From: Desulfobacterales bacterium
GTDB lineage: Bacteria; Desulfobacterota; Desulfobacteria; Desulfobacterales; RPRI01
DNA: 7,120 nt
Reading direction: 5' to 3'
Assembly: GCA_020052975.1 (NCBI GenBank)
Contig: JAGVOC010000211.1
Coordinates: 1-7,120, forward strand
Every line of letters begins with the position of its first letter. The stretch's first letter is position 1. This document shows, piece after piece, positions 1 to 5,809 of the stretch. The notes beneath the pieces are model-generated. The model worked only from the letters and a program-made list of their open reading frames with translations, did not search any database and was not told the origin of the DNA. Position numbers and translations under genes: made by a program.

Positions 1-8
1 CCATCAAC

Positions 9-99
9 AGGCCGAGGGCGATTAAGCCCCGGCCTGGGGTGAGGGTGGAACCGCTTGAATTTACTTCAAGCGGCGGGAGAGGGGAAGCCCTTTCCCGCC
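9..99 (+). promoter_or_regulatory. Structured leader-like region with a T-box-like core (tentative)
   Basis: Three hairpins follow one another. The first pairs AGGCC (9-13) with GGCCT (31-35) and GGGC (16-19) with GCCC (26-29) around a GATTAA loop. The second pairs CCGCTTGAA (51-59) perfectly with TTCAAGCGG (65-73). The third is a 12-bp stem, 72-83 with 88-99, with one G-T pair and a GAAG loop. Between the first two lies AGGGTGGAACCGC (42-54), which matches the T-box riboswitch core AGGGTGGNACCGCG except at the last base. In T-box RNAs a stem III precedes this core and the TGGN bases pair with the tRNA acceptor end. The usual 3' complement of the antiterminator (CCCTC soon after the core) is absent; only CCCTT at 88-92 could serve. 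Stem I and the specifier loop would lie upstream of the window. It could equally be an intergenic GC-rich repeat or the end of an upstream transcript. Confidence 0.25.
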
Positions 100-118
100 G
101 AGTGAAAAGGCGTTTTTT
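96..118 (+). terminator. Weak terminator-like hairpin with T-run
   Basis: CGCC (96-99) can pair with GGCG (109-112) across a nine-base loop and is followed at once by six T (113-118). The stem is only 4 bp and competes with the far stronger 72-99 hairpin that uses the same CGCC bases. It might end a transcript entering from the left, or be the terminator arm of a leader RNA. The T-run also merges into the TGACTTTTTACG repeat that begins at 118, so the T's may belong to the repeat. Confidence 0.25.
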
Positions 119-163
119 GACTTTTTACGAAGGTATTATAATTGACGGCTTCGTAAAAAGTCA
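118..163. repeat. 15-bp perfect inverted repeat at left edge of the element
   Basis: TGACTTTTTACGAAG (118-132) is the exact reverse complement of CTTCGTAAAAAGTCA (149-163), separated by 16 bases. The right arm is part of the element's left terminal repeat. The left arm resembles the start of a right terminal repeat whose last bases are lost, which suggests the remnant of a neighbouring copy lying back-to-back with the complete one. Confidence 0.6.
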
Positions 164-297
164 TTCTGCTGTGTTGCACTTCATCTTTCGTCATTGCAGC
201 GTACCAAGAAGTACGCTTCATTCCTCAAGATTCGTGCGCCTTGCATAATGAGCTTTTTACTTTGCCGTCTGGATTACGACTTTTTATGAAACCGTCA
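143..297. mobile_element. MITE-like palindromic element with 20-bp terminal inverted repeats
   Basis: The left end, TGACGGCTTCGTAAAAAGTC (143-162), is the inverse of the right end, GACTTTTTATGAAACCGTCA (278-297), with 18 of 20 positions matching. The interior is itself an imperfect palindrome centred on a 7-bp hairpin, AGCGTAC (198-204) with GTACGCT (211-217). The whole 155-bp unit could therefore fold into one long cruciform or RNA hairpin. It encodes no credible protein. The architecture fits a non-autonomous miniature inverted-repeat element or a large REP/BIME-type dispersed repeat. No clear target-site duplication is visible, because both flanks carry further partial copies of the ends. 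Short reading frames crossing it are shadows. Confidence 0.6.
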
Positions 298-317
298 TGA
301 TTGACGGCTTCGTGAAA
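282..317. repeat. Inverted repeat joining the right element end to a partial left end
   Basis: CCGTCA (292-297) pairs with TGACGG (302-307) over a 4-base loop. The stem extends outward to 282 and 317 with one mismatch and two G-T pairs. Bases 300-313 (ATTGACGGCTTCGT) directly repeat bases 141-154 exactly, so this is the beginning of another copy of the left terminal repeat, which degenerates after about 317. Confidence 0.55.
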
Positions 318-323
318 TATTTT

Positions 324-348
324 GGTTCCTGGTTCCTGGTTCTTGGTT
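324..348. repeat. 7-bp tandem repeat (GGTTCCT type)
   Basis: GGTTCCT occurs twice, followed by GGTTCTT and a partial GGTT. The last 13 bases (336-348) can pair with 357-369 across an 8-base loop, with one mismatch and G-T pairs. An RNA through this region could therefore form a hairpin about 45 bases before the dehydrogenase start. No T-run follows, so it does not look like an intrinsic terminator. Confidence 0.6.
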
Positions 349-356
349 AAAAGAAA

Positions 357-398
357 AACCAGAGACCAGAAACTATAAACCAGAGACCAATATGTATA
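357..398. repeat. Two-copy 21-bp tandem repeat
   Basis: Units 357-377 and 378-398 both start AACCAGAGACCA and both end TATA, matching at about 17 of 21 positions. The second copy ends five bases before the GGGAG ribosome binding site (403-407) of the dehydrogenase. The repeat thus occupies the position expected for its promoter or 5' leader. No good -35/-10 pair could be assigned in this stretch, although TATAAA occurs at 374-379. Confidence 0.55.
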
Positions 399-413
399 TA
401 AAGGGAGTTTAAT

Positions 414-1568
414 ATGTCTTATTTCCTTACCGATGAACAACTCATGATCCAGGACATGGTCAGGGAATTTTCAAGGAAAGTTGTAGCCCCGACAGCTATG
501 AAGCGTGATGAGACCAGGGAGTTTCCAGCCGAAAACTTTGAAAAAATGGCGGAACTGGGACTCATGGGTATGATGGTTCCGTCTGAATACGGGGGCGCCG
601 GCACAGATACGGTGAGCTATGTCCTTGCGCTTTCAGAGATTGCTTACTCATGCGCATCTACTGCCGTAGTTATGTCCGTTCATAATTCCATAGTTTGTGA
701 AAGCATTTGCCGTTACGGGACGGAAGACCAGAAAAAAAGATATCTGCCGGCTCTTGTCACCGGAAAAAGCATCGGCGCTTTTGCCTTGACTGAGCCGCAG
801 GCCGGTTCGGATCCTGTGAGCCAGAAGACATCTGCGGTGAAAGACGGGGATTACTATGTATTAAACGGCACAAAGCGATTTATCACAACAGGAAAAAACG
901 CGGGGCTTACAATAGCTACTGCAAATACAGAGCCTGCAAAAAAGCATAAGGGAATAAGCGCGTTCCTTATAGCCAAAGGGACTCCGGGATTTATTGTAGG
1001 GAAGACCGAGGACAAAATGGGTCTGAGGGCTTCCGATACCACCGACCTTATTTTTGATAATTGCAGGATTCATAAGAAGGATCTTCTCGGAAACGAGGGA
1101 GACGGATTTAAAATAGCCATGACGGCTCTTGACTGCGGCCGGATCGGAATCGGAGCACAGTCAGTAGGAGTTGCCCAGGCAGCTCTCGATGCCGCAGTAA
1201 AATATTCAACCGAACGTGAGCAATTCGGCCAGACCATATCAAAATTCCAGGGACTTCGATGGATGATTGCAGAAATGGCAACTGAACTTGAAGCGGCACG
1301 CCAGCTGACCCTTTCGGCAGCCGCCACGAAAGACAGGGGAGAAAAATACACACTCGAAGCATCCATGGCAAAGCTTTATGCATCTGAAATGGTGAACCGA
1401 ACTGTCGCAAAGGCCCTGCAAATACACGGCGGATACGGCTACATTAAAGAATATCCTGTAGAAAGATTTTACAGGGATGCCCGTGTTTTTACAATATACG
1501 AGGGCACATCGGAAATACAAAAGATCGTTATTTCAAATCACATTTTCAGTGACAAGAGACGTCCGTGA
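414..1568 (+). CDS. Acyl-CoA dehydrogenase, short-chain/butyryl-CoA type
   Basis: This is a cytoplasmic FAD enzyme that oxidises an acyl-CoA to the trans-2-enoyl-CoA and passes electrons to electron-transfer flavoprotein. Its 384 residues are the usual family length. The order is an N-terminal helical domain (about 5-120), a middle beta domain with the first signature LTEPQAGSD (125-133), and a C-terminal helical domain. The C-terminal domain carries REQFG (268-272), the second signature QIHGGYGY (336-343) and IYEGTSEIQ (361-369). Glu363 in that last motif sits where short- and medium-chain enzymes keep the catalytic base, so the enzyme should be active. The general look is that of short-chain and branched-chain members, but chain length cannot be fixed from sequence. 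The ATG at 414 is preceded by GGGAG (403-407) at a 6-base spacing, and the family alignment starts at residue 4. It leads a run of plus-strand genes and lies directly behind a repeat-filled region. Confidence 0.95.
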   Translation: MSYFLTDEQLMIQDMVREFSRKVVAPTAMKRDETREFPAENFEKMAELGLMGMMVPSEYGGAGTDTVSYVLALSEIAYSCASTAVVMSVHNSIVCESICRYGTEDQKKRYLPALVTGKSIGAFALTEPQAGSDPVSQKTSAVKDGDYYVLNGTKRFITTGKNAGLTIATANTEPAKKHKGISAFLIAKGTPGFIVGKTEDKMGLRASDTTDLIFDNCRIHKKDLLGNEGDGFKIAMTALDCGRIGIGAQSVGVAQAALDAAVKYSTEREQFGQTISKFQGLRWMIAEMATELEAARQLTLSAAATKDRGEKYTLEASMAKLYASEMVNRTVAKALQIHGGYGYIKEYPVERFYRDARVFTIYEGTSEIQKIVISNHIFSDKRRP

Positions 1569-1622
1569 TAAAGGCGTGAACCGAAACAGATACCTCGATA
1601 CAGAAAACAGAGGATAACCGAT

Positions 1623-1922
1623 ATGGTACCGGATTCAGTGATAGTAACGGCAAACATGTGTCAGGTTGCCACGACATTCATTTCCCTGTCGGCCTATCTG
1701 CCCCAGTGGATCAAGCTTATTCAGACAAGATCAAGCGACGACATATCTCTTCGTTCCTGGTGCATCTGGTTCTTTTCCGCATCCTTTGCCCTCTTCTACG
1801 CAATAGTCCAGTACCTGCTGAACAACAGGGGATGGCCGCTCATAATCTCGACAATAGCTTCGCTGTGCTGCATTCTGTTCACCGTTTCGCTTATCGTGAG
1901 ATTCAGGACGCGAAAAGCCTGA
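1623..1922 (+). CDS. SemiSWEET / PQ-loop repeat membrane protein
   Basis: This is a 99-residue protein with three predicted membrane helices (about 5-27, 45-66 and 71-92), the size and layout of bacterial SemiSWEETs. Those proteins form dimers that move sugars or other small solutes across the inner membrane. The PQ motif is Pro27-Gln28 in AYLPQWIKL, followed by the charged loop QTRSSDDISL typical of the family and a Trp-rich second helix (W46, W49). From memory of E. coli-type SemiSWEETs, an Asn in helix 3 (P-x-x-x-x-N) contacts the sugar. Here the matching position after Pro72 is Thr77, so sugar transport should not be assumed. The start ATG at 1623 has AGAGGA (1609-1614) eight bases before it. 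The gene sits 54 bases after the dehydrogenase and only 16 bases before the EamA carrier, suggesting co-translation with the latter. Confidence 0.85.
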   Translation: MVPDSVIVTANMCQVATTFISLSAYLPQWIKLIQTRSSDDISLRSWCIWFFSASFALFYAIVQYLLNNRGWPLIISTIASLCCILFTVSLIVRFRTRKA

Positions 1923-1938
1923 AAGGCAGGGAAACAAC

Positions 1939-2865
1939 ATGACGGAGCTTCAATCGCCAAAAAAGAGCGGTGTTCTGGACCTTAAAGCAATCGTATTATT
2001 GACCATACTTTGTGCGAGCTGGGGCCTGCAGCAGGTAACCATCAAGATTGCCAACCAGGGGATTTCTCCGGTCCTGCAATCCGGCATCAGGTCTATAGGC
2101 GCTGCAATCTTGGTTTTGATCTGGATGACGGCACGCAGGGAACCGATATTTAAGAAAGACAGCACGCTCTGGTGGGGAATAGGCGCAGGTCTTCTCTTCG
2201 CCGGAGAATTCATTCTCATCTACTGGGGTCTGGTATTTACCAACGCATCACGAGCCGTAATTTTTCTGTACATGTCTCCTTTTGTTGTCGCACTAGGATC
2301 GCAGTTCTTTATTCCGGGCGAGCATTTAAGAAAAATCCAGATAATCGGCCTGTGTTGTGCTTTTACCGGGATTCTCATCGCATTCAGAGAGTCATTAAGC
2401 TTTCCTACATACAAAATGCTGATCGGCGACGGTATGCTGGCGGGCGCGGCTGTTTTATGGGGAGCTGCTACCGTCATGATCAAGGCAAGCCCTCTTGCTC
2501 AGATTGCACACAGTAAAACACTGCTCTATCAGCTTGGTGTATCTGCGATAGTTCTGCCGGCAGCGTCAATGGCCATGAGTGAACGGGGAGTTGTGCTGAT
2601 GACTCCGCTTATTGCTTTTTGCCTTGCCTACCAGGTCATCTGGGTTGCATTCATTACTTATCTCGTCTGGTTCTGGCTCATCCGCCATTATCTTGTTTCA
2701 CGTGTTGCATCATTTACTTTTCTTACGCCGCTTTTCGGTGTACTGGCGGGCGGACTGCTCCTGAACGAGACTATTTCAAATTCACTGCTGCTGGCTCTTG
2801 TCCTCGTTGGTACGGGCATTTATCTGGTCAACCGGCAGGATATCAGTTATAATTTCAAGCAATAA
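1939..2865 (+). CDS. EamA-family (DMT superfamily) transporter
   Basis: This is a 308-residue inner-membrane carrier with about ten hydrophobic helices in two homologous EamA halves. The first half spans roughly residues 17-150 and contains SRAVIFLYMSPFVVALG followed by GE (104-128). The second spans roughly 163-298 and contains the matching block SFTFLTPLFGVLAGG followed by NE (258-277). An early ASWG motif (26-29) is also typical. Characterised relatives export amino acids, nucleosides or other metabolites, or import drugs and metabolites; the substrate here cannot be predicted. An AGGCAGGG ribosome binding site (1924-1931) lies seven bases before the ATG. The gene follows the SemiSWEET gene by 16 bases, so the two carriers probably share a transcript. 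The length is normal and there is no sign of truncation. Confidence 0.9.
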   Translation: MTELQSPKKSGVLDLKAIVLLTILCASWGLQQVTIKIANQGISPVLQSGIRSIGAAILVLIWMTARREPIFKKDSTLWWGIGAGLLFAGEFILIYWGLVFTNASRAVIFLYMSPFVVALGSQFFIPGEHLRKIQIIGLCCAFTGILIAFRESLSFPTYKMLIGDGMLAGAAVLWGAATVMIKASPLAQIAHSKTLLYQLGVSAIVLPAASMAMSERGVVLMTPLIAFCLAYQVIWVAFITYLVWFWLIRHYLVSRVASFTFLTPLFGVLAGGLLLNETISNSLLLALVLVGTGIYLVNRQDISYNFKQ

Positions 2866-2890
2866 AATATTGAGTAAATACCCAAACAAT

Positions 2891-2920
2891 TTGAACGAGC
2901 TTCAATCGGAACATTATTCT
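2891..2920 (+). promoter_or_regulatory. Possible sigma70-type promoter before the acylase gene
   Basis: TTGAAC (2891-2896) and TATTCT (2915-2920) lie 18 bases apart, each matching the consensus hexamer at four of six positions. They stand in the largest gap between the genes (84 bases), some 30 bases before the acylase start. This could give the downstream genes their own promoter, but matches of this quality arise often by chance in AT-rich gaps. Confidence 0.25.
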
Positions 2921-2935
2921 GACAATCGCTATAGA

Positions 2936-2947
2936 GGGGGGGAGGAG
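2936..2947 (+). promoter_or_regulatory. Purine-rich ribosome binding site with a seven-G run
   Basis: Seven G (2936-2942) run into AGGAG, giving an unusually strong Shine-Dalgarno stretch. GGAGG (2941-2945) lies only four bases from the ATG at 2950, which is close. An in-frame TAG at 2932-2934 excludes any upstream extension, so this site fixes the start of the acylase gene. Confidence 0.6.
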
Positions 2948-2949
2948 AT

Positions 2950-5109
2950 ATGAAGACACAGGATAAAATCTGGAGAGACAAACACGGTGTATGCCACGTT
3001 GATGGAAAAGACAGATATGAAGTCTTCGAACTGATGGGCTATGCGCACGGGAAAGACAGGGGAATGCAGGTGCTTCTGATGCGCATTCTCGGCCAGGGAC
3101 GGACATCCGAACTCCTCGATTCGAGCGATGAAACGCTTGAAATTGACAAGTTCTTCAGGAGAATGAACTGGGCCGGCTCAACCTCTTCCGAAGTCGGCAA
3201 ATTTTCTTCCGAATCAAGAGAAATAGCCGATGCATATAATAAAGGATTGAATAAGGCATTTGCCGAAAAAATTCCGTGGGAATTTAAACTTCTCGGTTAT
3301 AAACCTGAACCGTGGCGTACGGAAGACTCCGTTCTCATTTCAAGAATGATAGGCTACCTGACTTTGTCACAGTCCCAGGGTGAAATGGAAAGGCTTCTTA
3401 TTGAGCTTGTCCAGGCTGGTATGGATACAGAAAGATTAAAAGAACTTTTTCCGGGAATTCTCGGAGAGCTCGACACTGATCTAATTAAAAAAATAAAACT
3501 GCAGGAGCGAATCGTCTCTCCGGCATCCCTTTGGAACATTGCCGCGCCCGTGATGATGGCATCCAACAACTGGGCTGTTTCAGGCCGAAAGACAGCTTCA
3601 GGCAAGCCGATTCTTGCAAATGACCCTCACCTTGAAGTGAATAGGCTCCCTAATGTCTGGTATGAAATGGTACTGAAAACTAGAGACAGATACGCAATGG
3701 GCGGGACAATGCCCGGCGTGCCGGCGATTCTTGTCGGCAGAAATCCTGATCTTGCATGGAGCGCCACCTACACGTTTATGGACAGTACAGACTCCTGGAT
3801 TGAACAATGTAAAAACGGCAAATATCGGCGTGGACCAGATAAGTGGCTGCAGTTTTCTGAAAGGGAAGAGATAATAAAGAGAAAGAAAAAAGAGGCTGTT
3901 AAAGCAGTCTTTTACGAAAACGGCCACGGAGTACTCGAAGGGAACCCTCACAAGGAAGGCTATTACATAACGACAGCATGGGCTCCGTCCTTTTCGGGCG
4001 CTGTAACCTATAACAGTTTTGTGAAAATGTGGGATGCAAAGAATGTCAAAGAAGGTATGGATATTCTCGGATGTGTAGAGACATCGTGGAATTTCATTTT
4101 AGCCGATACACAGGGAAATATAGGTTATCAGATGTCCGGCCTTATGCCTAAAAGGCGTGAAGGGGTAAGCGGATTTGTTCCTTTGCCCGGTTGGGAAGAA
4201 AAAAATGACTGGCAGGGGTTTGAAAAACCGGAAGACCTCCCAAGATGTTTCAATCCCGAATGCGGTTATTTAGTTACAACCAACCAGAACCTTAACGAAT
4301 TAGGAAAGGTCAATCCTATCAATGTCAGCATGGGACCCTATCGTGCGGACCGGATCAGCAGGCTGCTTTCAGAAAAAAATGAAATTACATGTGAGTATAT
4401 GTATAAATTACAGCATGATGTATTTTCAACCCAGGCTGTATCTTTCATGAAAATACTTACCCCTCTTCTTCCTGACACCAAAGAGGCAAAAACACTCAGG
4501 GACTGGGATTTTGAATATTCCGCAGATTCGGAAGGAGCATATTTGTTTGACCGGTTCTACAGGGAACTTTACCGGGAGATATTCGGCAAAAACGGTTTTG
4601 GTACAGAAGCTAATGAATTTATTGATAAACACACCGGAATATTCAATGATTTTTATATAAACTTCGATCAGATACTCCTTTCTGAACATTCACTCTGGTT
4701 TGGCGGAAGGAAAAGAGAAGACCTCTATTTGCGGGCTGCAGAAAAGGCCCTGAAGGAGCCGCCTCAGAAATGGGGCAATACACGTAAATTAATGTTAAAG
4801 AATATCCTATTTAACGGCAAGCTTCCCCGATTTCTCGGATTTGATCGCGGACCGGTCACTATAATCGGAAGCCTTGCAACGCCTCATCAGGGTCAGATAT
4901 TCGAAAGCGCAGGACGGCAAACAAGCTTTGCGCCGTCATTCAGAATGGTTACAGATCTTTCCACAGATGACATTTATACCAATATGGCAGGAGGCCCTTC
5001 CGACCGCAGGTTTTCAAAATGGTATTGTTCGGATCTTACAAACTGGATAACAGGGAGATATAAAAAGATAGGTATTGATTCCGGCCAGGAAAAACTTCCG
5101 TTGATATGA
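2950..5109 (+). CDS. Penicillin acylase family Ntn hydrolase
   Basis: This is a 719-residue precursor of the penicillin-amidase family. These enzymes cleave themselves into alpha and beta chains and hydrolyse amide bonds of N-acyl compounds (beta-lactams, acyl-homoserine lactones, others). The N-terminal block RDKHGVCHV (9-17) and the YAHGKDR box (31-37) fit the alpha chain. The beta chain should begin at Ser205 in MASNNWAVSGRKTASGKP, making Ser205 the nucleophile with cleavage after Ala204. NDPHL follows at 224-228. Asn445 in LVTTNQNLN is residue 241 counted from Ser205, the number of the oxyanion Asn in E. coli penicillin G acylase. The C-terminal GGPSDRRFSKWY block (681-692) is also characteristic. 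Catalysis therefore looks intact. Unlike most Gram-negative members there is no signal peptide (the start is MKTQDKIWRD), and an upstream in-frame stop rules one out. The substrate is unknown. Confidence 0.9.
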   Translation: MKTQDKIWRDKHGVCHVDGKDRYEVFELMGYAHGKDRGMQVLLMRILGQGRTSELLDSSDETLEIDKFFRRMNWAGSTSSEVGKFSSESREIADAYNKGLNKAFAEKIPWEFKLLGYKPEPWRTEDSVLISRMIGYLTLSQSQGEMERLLIELVQAGMDTERLKELFPGILGELDTDLIKKIKLQERIVSPASLWNIAAPVMMASNNWAVSGRKTASGKPILANDPHLEVNRLPNVWYEMVLKTRDRYAMGGTMPGVPAILVGRNPDLAWSATYTFMDSTDSWIEQCKNGKYRRGPDKWLQFSEREEIIKRKKKEAVKAVFYENGHGVLEGNPHKEGYYITTAWAPSFSGAVTYNSFVKMWDAKNVKEGMDILGCVETSWNFILADTQGNIGYQMSGLMPKRREGVSGFVPLPGWEEKNDWQGFEKPEDLPRCFNPECGYLVTTNQNLNELGKVNPINVSMGPYRADRISRLLSEKNEITCEYMYKLQHDVFSTQAVSFMKILTPLLPDTKEAKTLRDWDFEYSADSEGAYLFDRFYRELYREIFGKNGFGTEANEFIDKHTGIFNDFYINFDQILLSEHSLWFGGRKREDLYLRAAEKALKEPPQKWGNTRKLMLKNILFNGKLPRFLGFDRGPVTIIGSLATPHQGQIFESAGRQTSFAPSFRMVTDLSTDDIYTNMAGGPSDRRFSKWYCSDLTNWITGRYKKIGIDSGQEKLPLI

Positions 5110-5158
5110 TGGACGTAACGCTTATGAATAACGAAGGTATCAAGATAGGGAGATTGAA

Positions 5159-5581
5159 ATGTCTGATGAAAAGTCTGTTTGGAACGGAACACCATCGCAG
5201 GTGATAAACATTCCGGCCTTTGCCTTGTGGGGAATATTCTTTTGGCTTGTGATACCGATATTTATCATCTTGTGGAAATGGCTCGTCGTAAAGAACACCA
5301 AGTATGAGTTGACTACGGAGCGTCTGAAGATACGCCATGGTGTTATGAACAAGAAGATGGATGATCTTGAGCTCTACCGTGTCCGGGACTTCAAGCTTGA
5401 GAGGCCGTTTTTTTTGAGGATTTTTTCACTGGGGAACATCATCCTTCAAACCTCGGACAAGTCACATCCTGTTGTCATCCTCCGTGCCATCAAAAACGGC
5501 GAAAATATTCGGGAACAGATTCGAAACATGGTTGAAGCATGCCGTGTCAAGAAACGTGTGCGCGAAGTTGATTACGAATAG
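5159..5581 (+). CDS. Membrane-anchored bacterial PH-domain protein (bPH2/DUF304, YdbS-like)
   Basis: This 140-residue protein has a short polar start with VWNGTPS (7-13), a hydrophobic stretch at about 16-44 that could be one long helix or a tight hairpin of two, and then a bacterial pleckstrin-homology-like domain (about 47-128). The domain signature is clear: YELTTERLKIRHGVMNKK (49-66), the ELYRVRDF block (71-78), then LGNIILQTSD (91-100). Such domains are usually displayed at the inner membrane; their biochemical role is poorly defined. The C-terminus is highly charged. The ATG at 5159 has GGGAG (5148-5152) six bases before it and lies 49 bases after the acylase stop. This is a single-domain version, whereas YdbT-type relatives carry several copies. 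No link to the acylase beyond position is visible. Confidence 0.8.
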   Translation: MSDEKSVWNGTPSQVINIPAFALWGIFFWLVIPIFIILWKWLVVKNTKYELTTERLKIRHGVMNKKMDDLELYRVRDFKLERPFFLRIFSLGNIILQTSDKSHPVVILRAIKNGENIREQIRNMVEACRVKKRVREVDYE

Positions 5582-5629
5582 CTCAGGAGTTACGAAGGCG
5601 GATTTGACCGGAAGGACGCTAATTAAGAA

Positions 5630-5809
5630 GTGAAAAAAAAACACTCTTACAAAAGGCCTTTCTGTTTCATGTTCTCCCTGGCACTATTCTTCTGCCTGGC
5701 TGCGTGCTCTGCAATACTCTCAGGCCTGCCTGATGAGGGGGGAAAGTCTCTTGGTTATAATGCGACTTTCTGCGAGCTTAAACGGCAAACCCATGACTTC
5801 AGCTCTTAG
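5630..5809 (+). CDS. Lipoprotein signal-peptide segment in a different frame from the downstream body
   Basis: Reading from GTG 5630 gives 59 codons before TAG (5807-5809). The first part is a textbook lipoprotein leader: a basic start (KKKHSYKR), a hydrophobic core (FCFMFSLALFF) and a lipobox L-A-A-C ending at Cys26, followed by SAILSGLPDEG. An in-frame TAA at 5624-5626 excludes a longer start, and AAGGA (5612-5616) lies 13 bases upstream, somewhat far for a ribosome binding site. The downstream frame lacks any such hydrophobic start over the same bases and has a stop at 5631-5633. Losing one G from the six-G run at 5737-5742 would fuse this leader to the following frame, giving a lipoprotein of about 451 residues. 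I infer that the two frames are one gene interrupted by a frameshift. Confidence 0.65.
   Translation: MKKKHSYKRPFCFMFSLALFFCLAACSAILSGLPDEGGKSLGYNATFCELKRQTHDFSS

Noticed and set aside
39..248. Plus-strand 69-residue frame across the left intergenic region
   Set aside because: It runs through the hairpins and the palindromic element, with composition dictated by the repeats, so it is not a credible gene.
225..440. Minus-strand 71-residue frame with repeated WSLV segments
   Set aside because: The protein repeat is just the translation of the intergenic tandem repeats, and the frame overlaps the start of the dehydrogenase gene.
2860..2872. CAATA/TATTG hairpin at the end of the EamA gene as a terminator
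   Set aside because: The stem is only 5 bp of A-T rich pairs with no T-run after it, too weak to call.
5106..5204. A 32-codon frame starting in an ATGA overlap with the acylase stop and running into the PH-domain gene
   Set aside because: There is no ribosome binding site, no recognisable composition, and it overlaps a well-supported gene start; chance is the simpler explanation.
5408..5415. Eight-T run inside the PH-domain gene as a possible frameshift site
   Set aside because: The frame is intact on both sides and matches the family pattern, so there is no sign of shifting.
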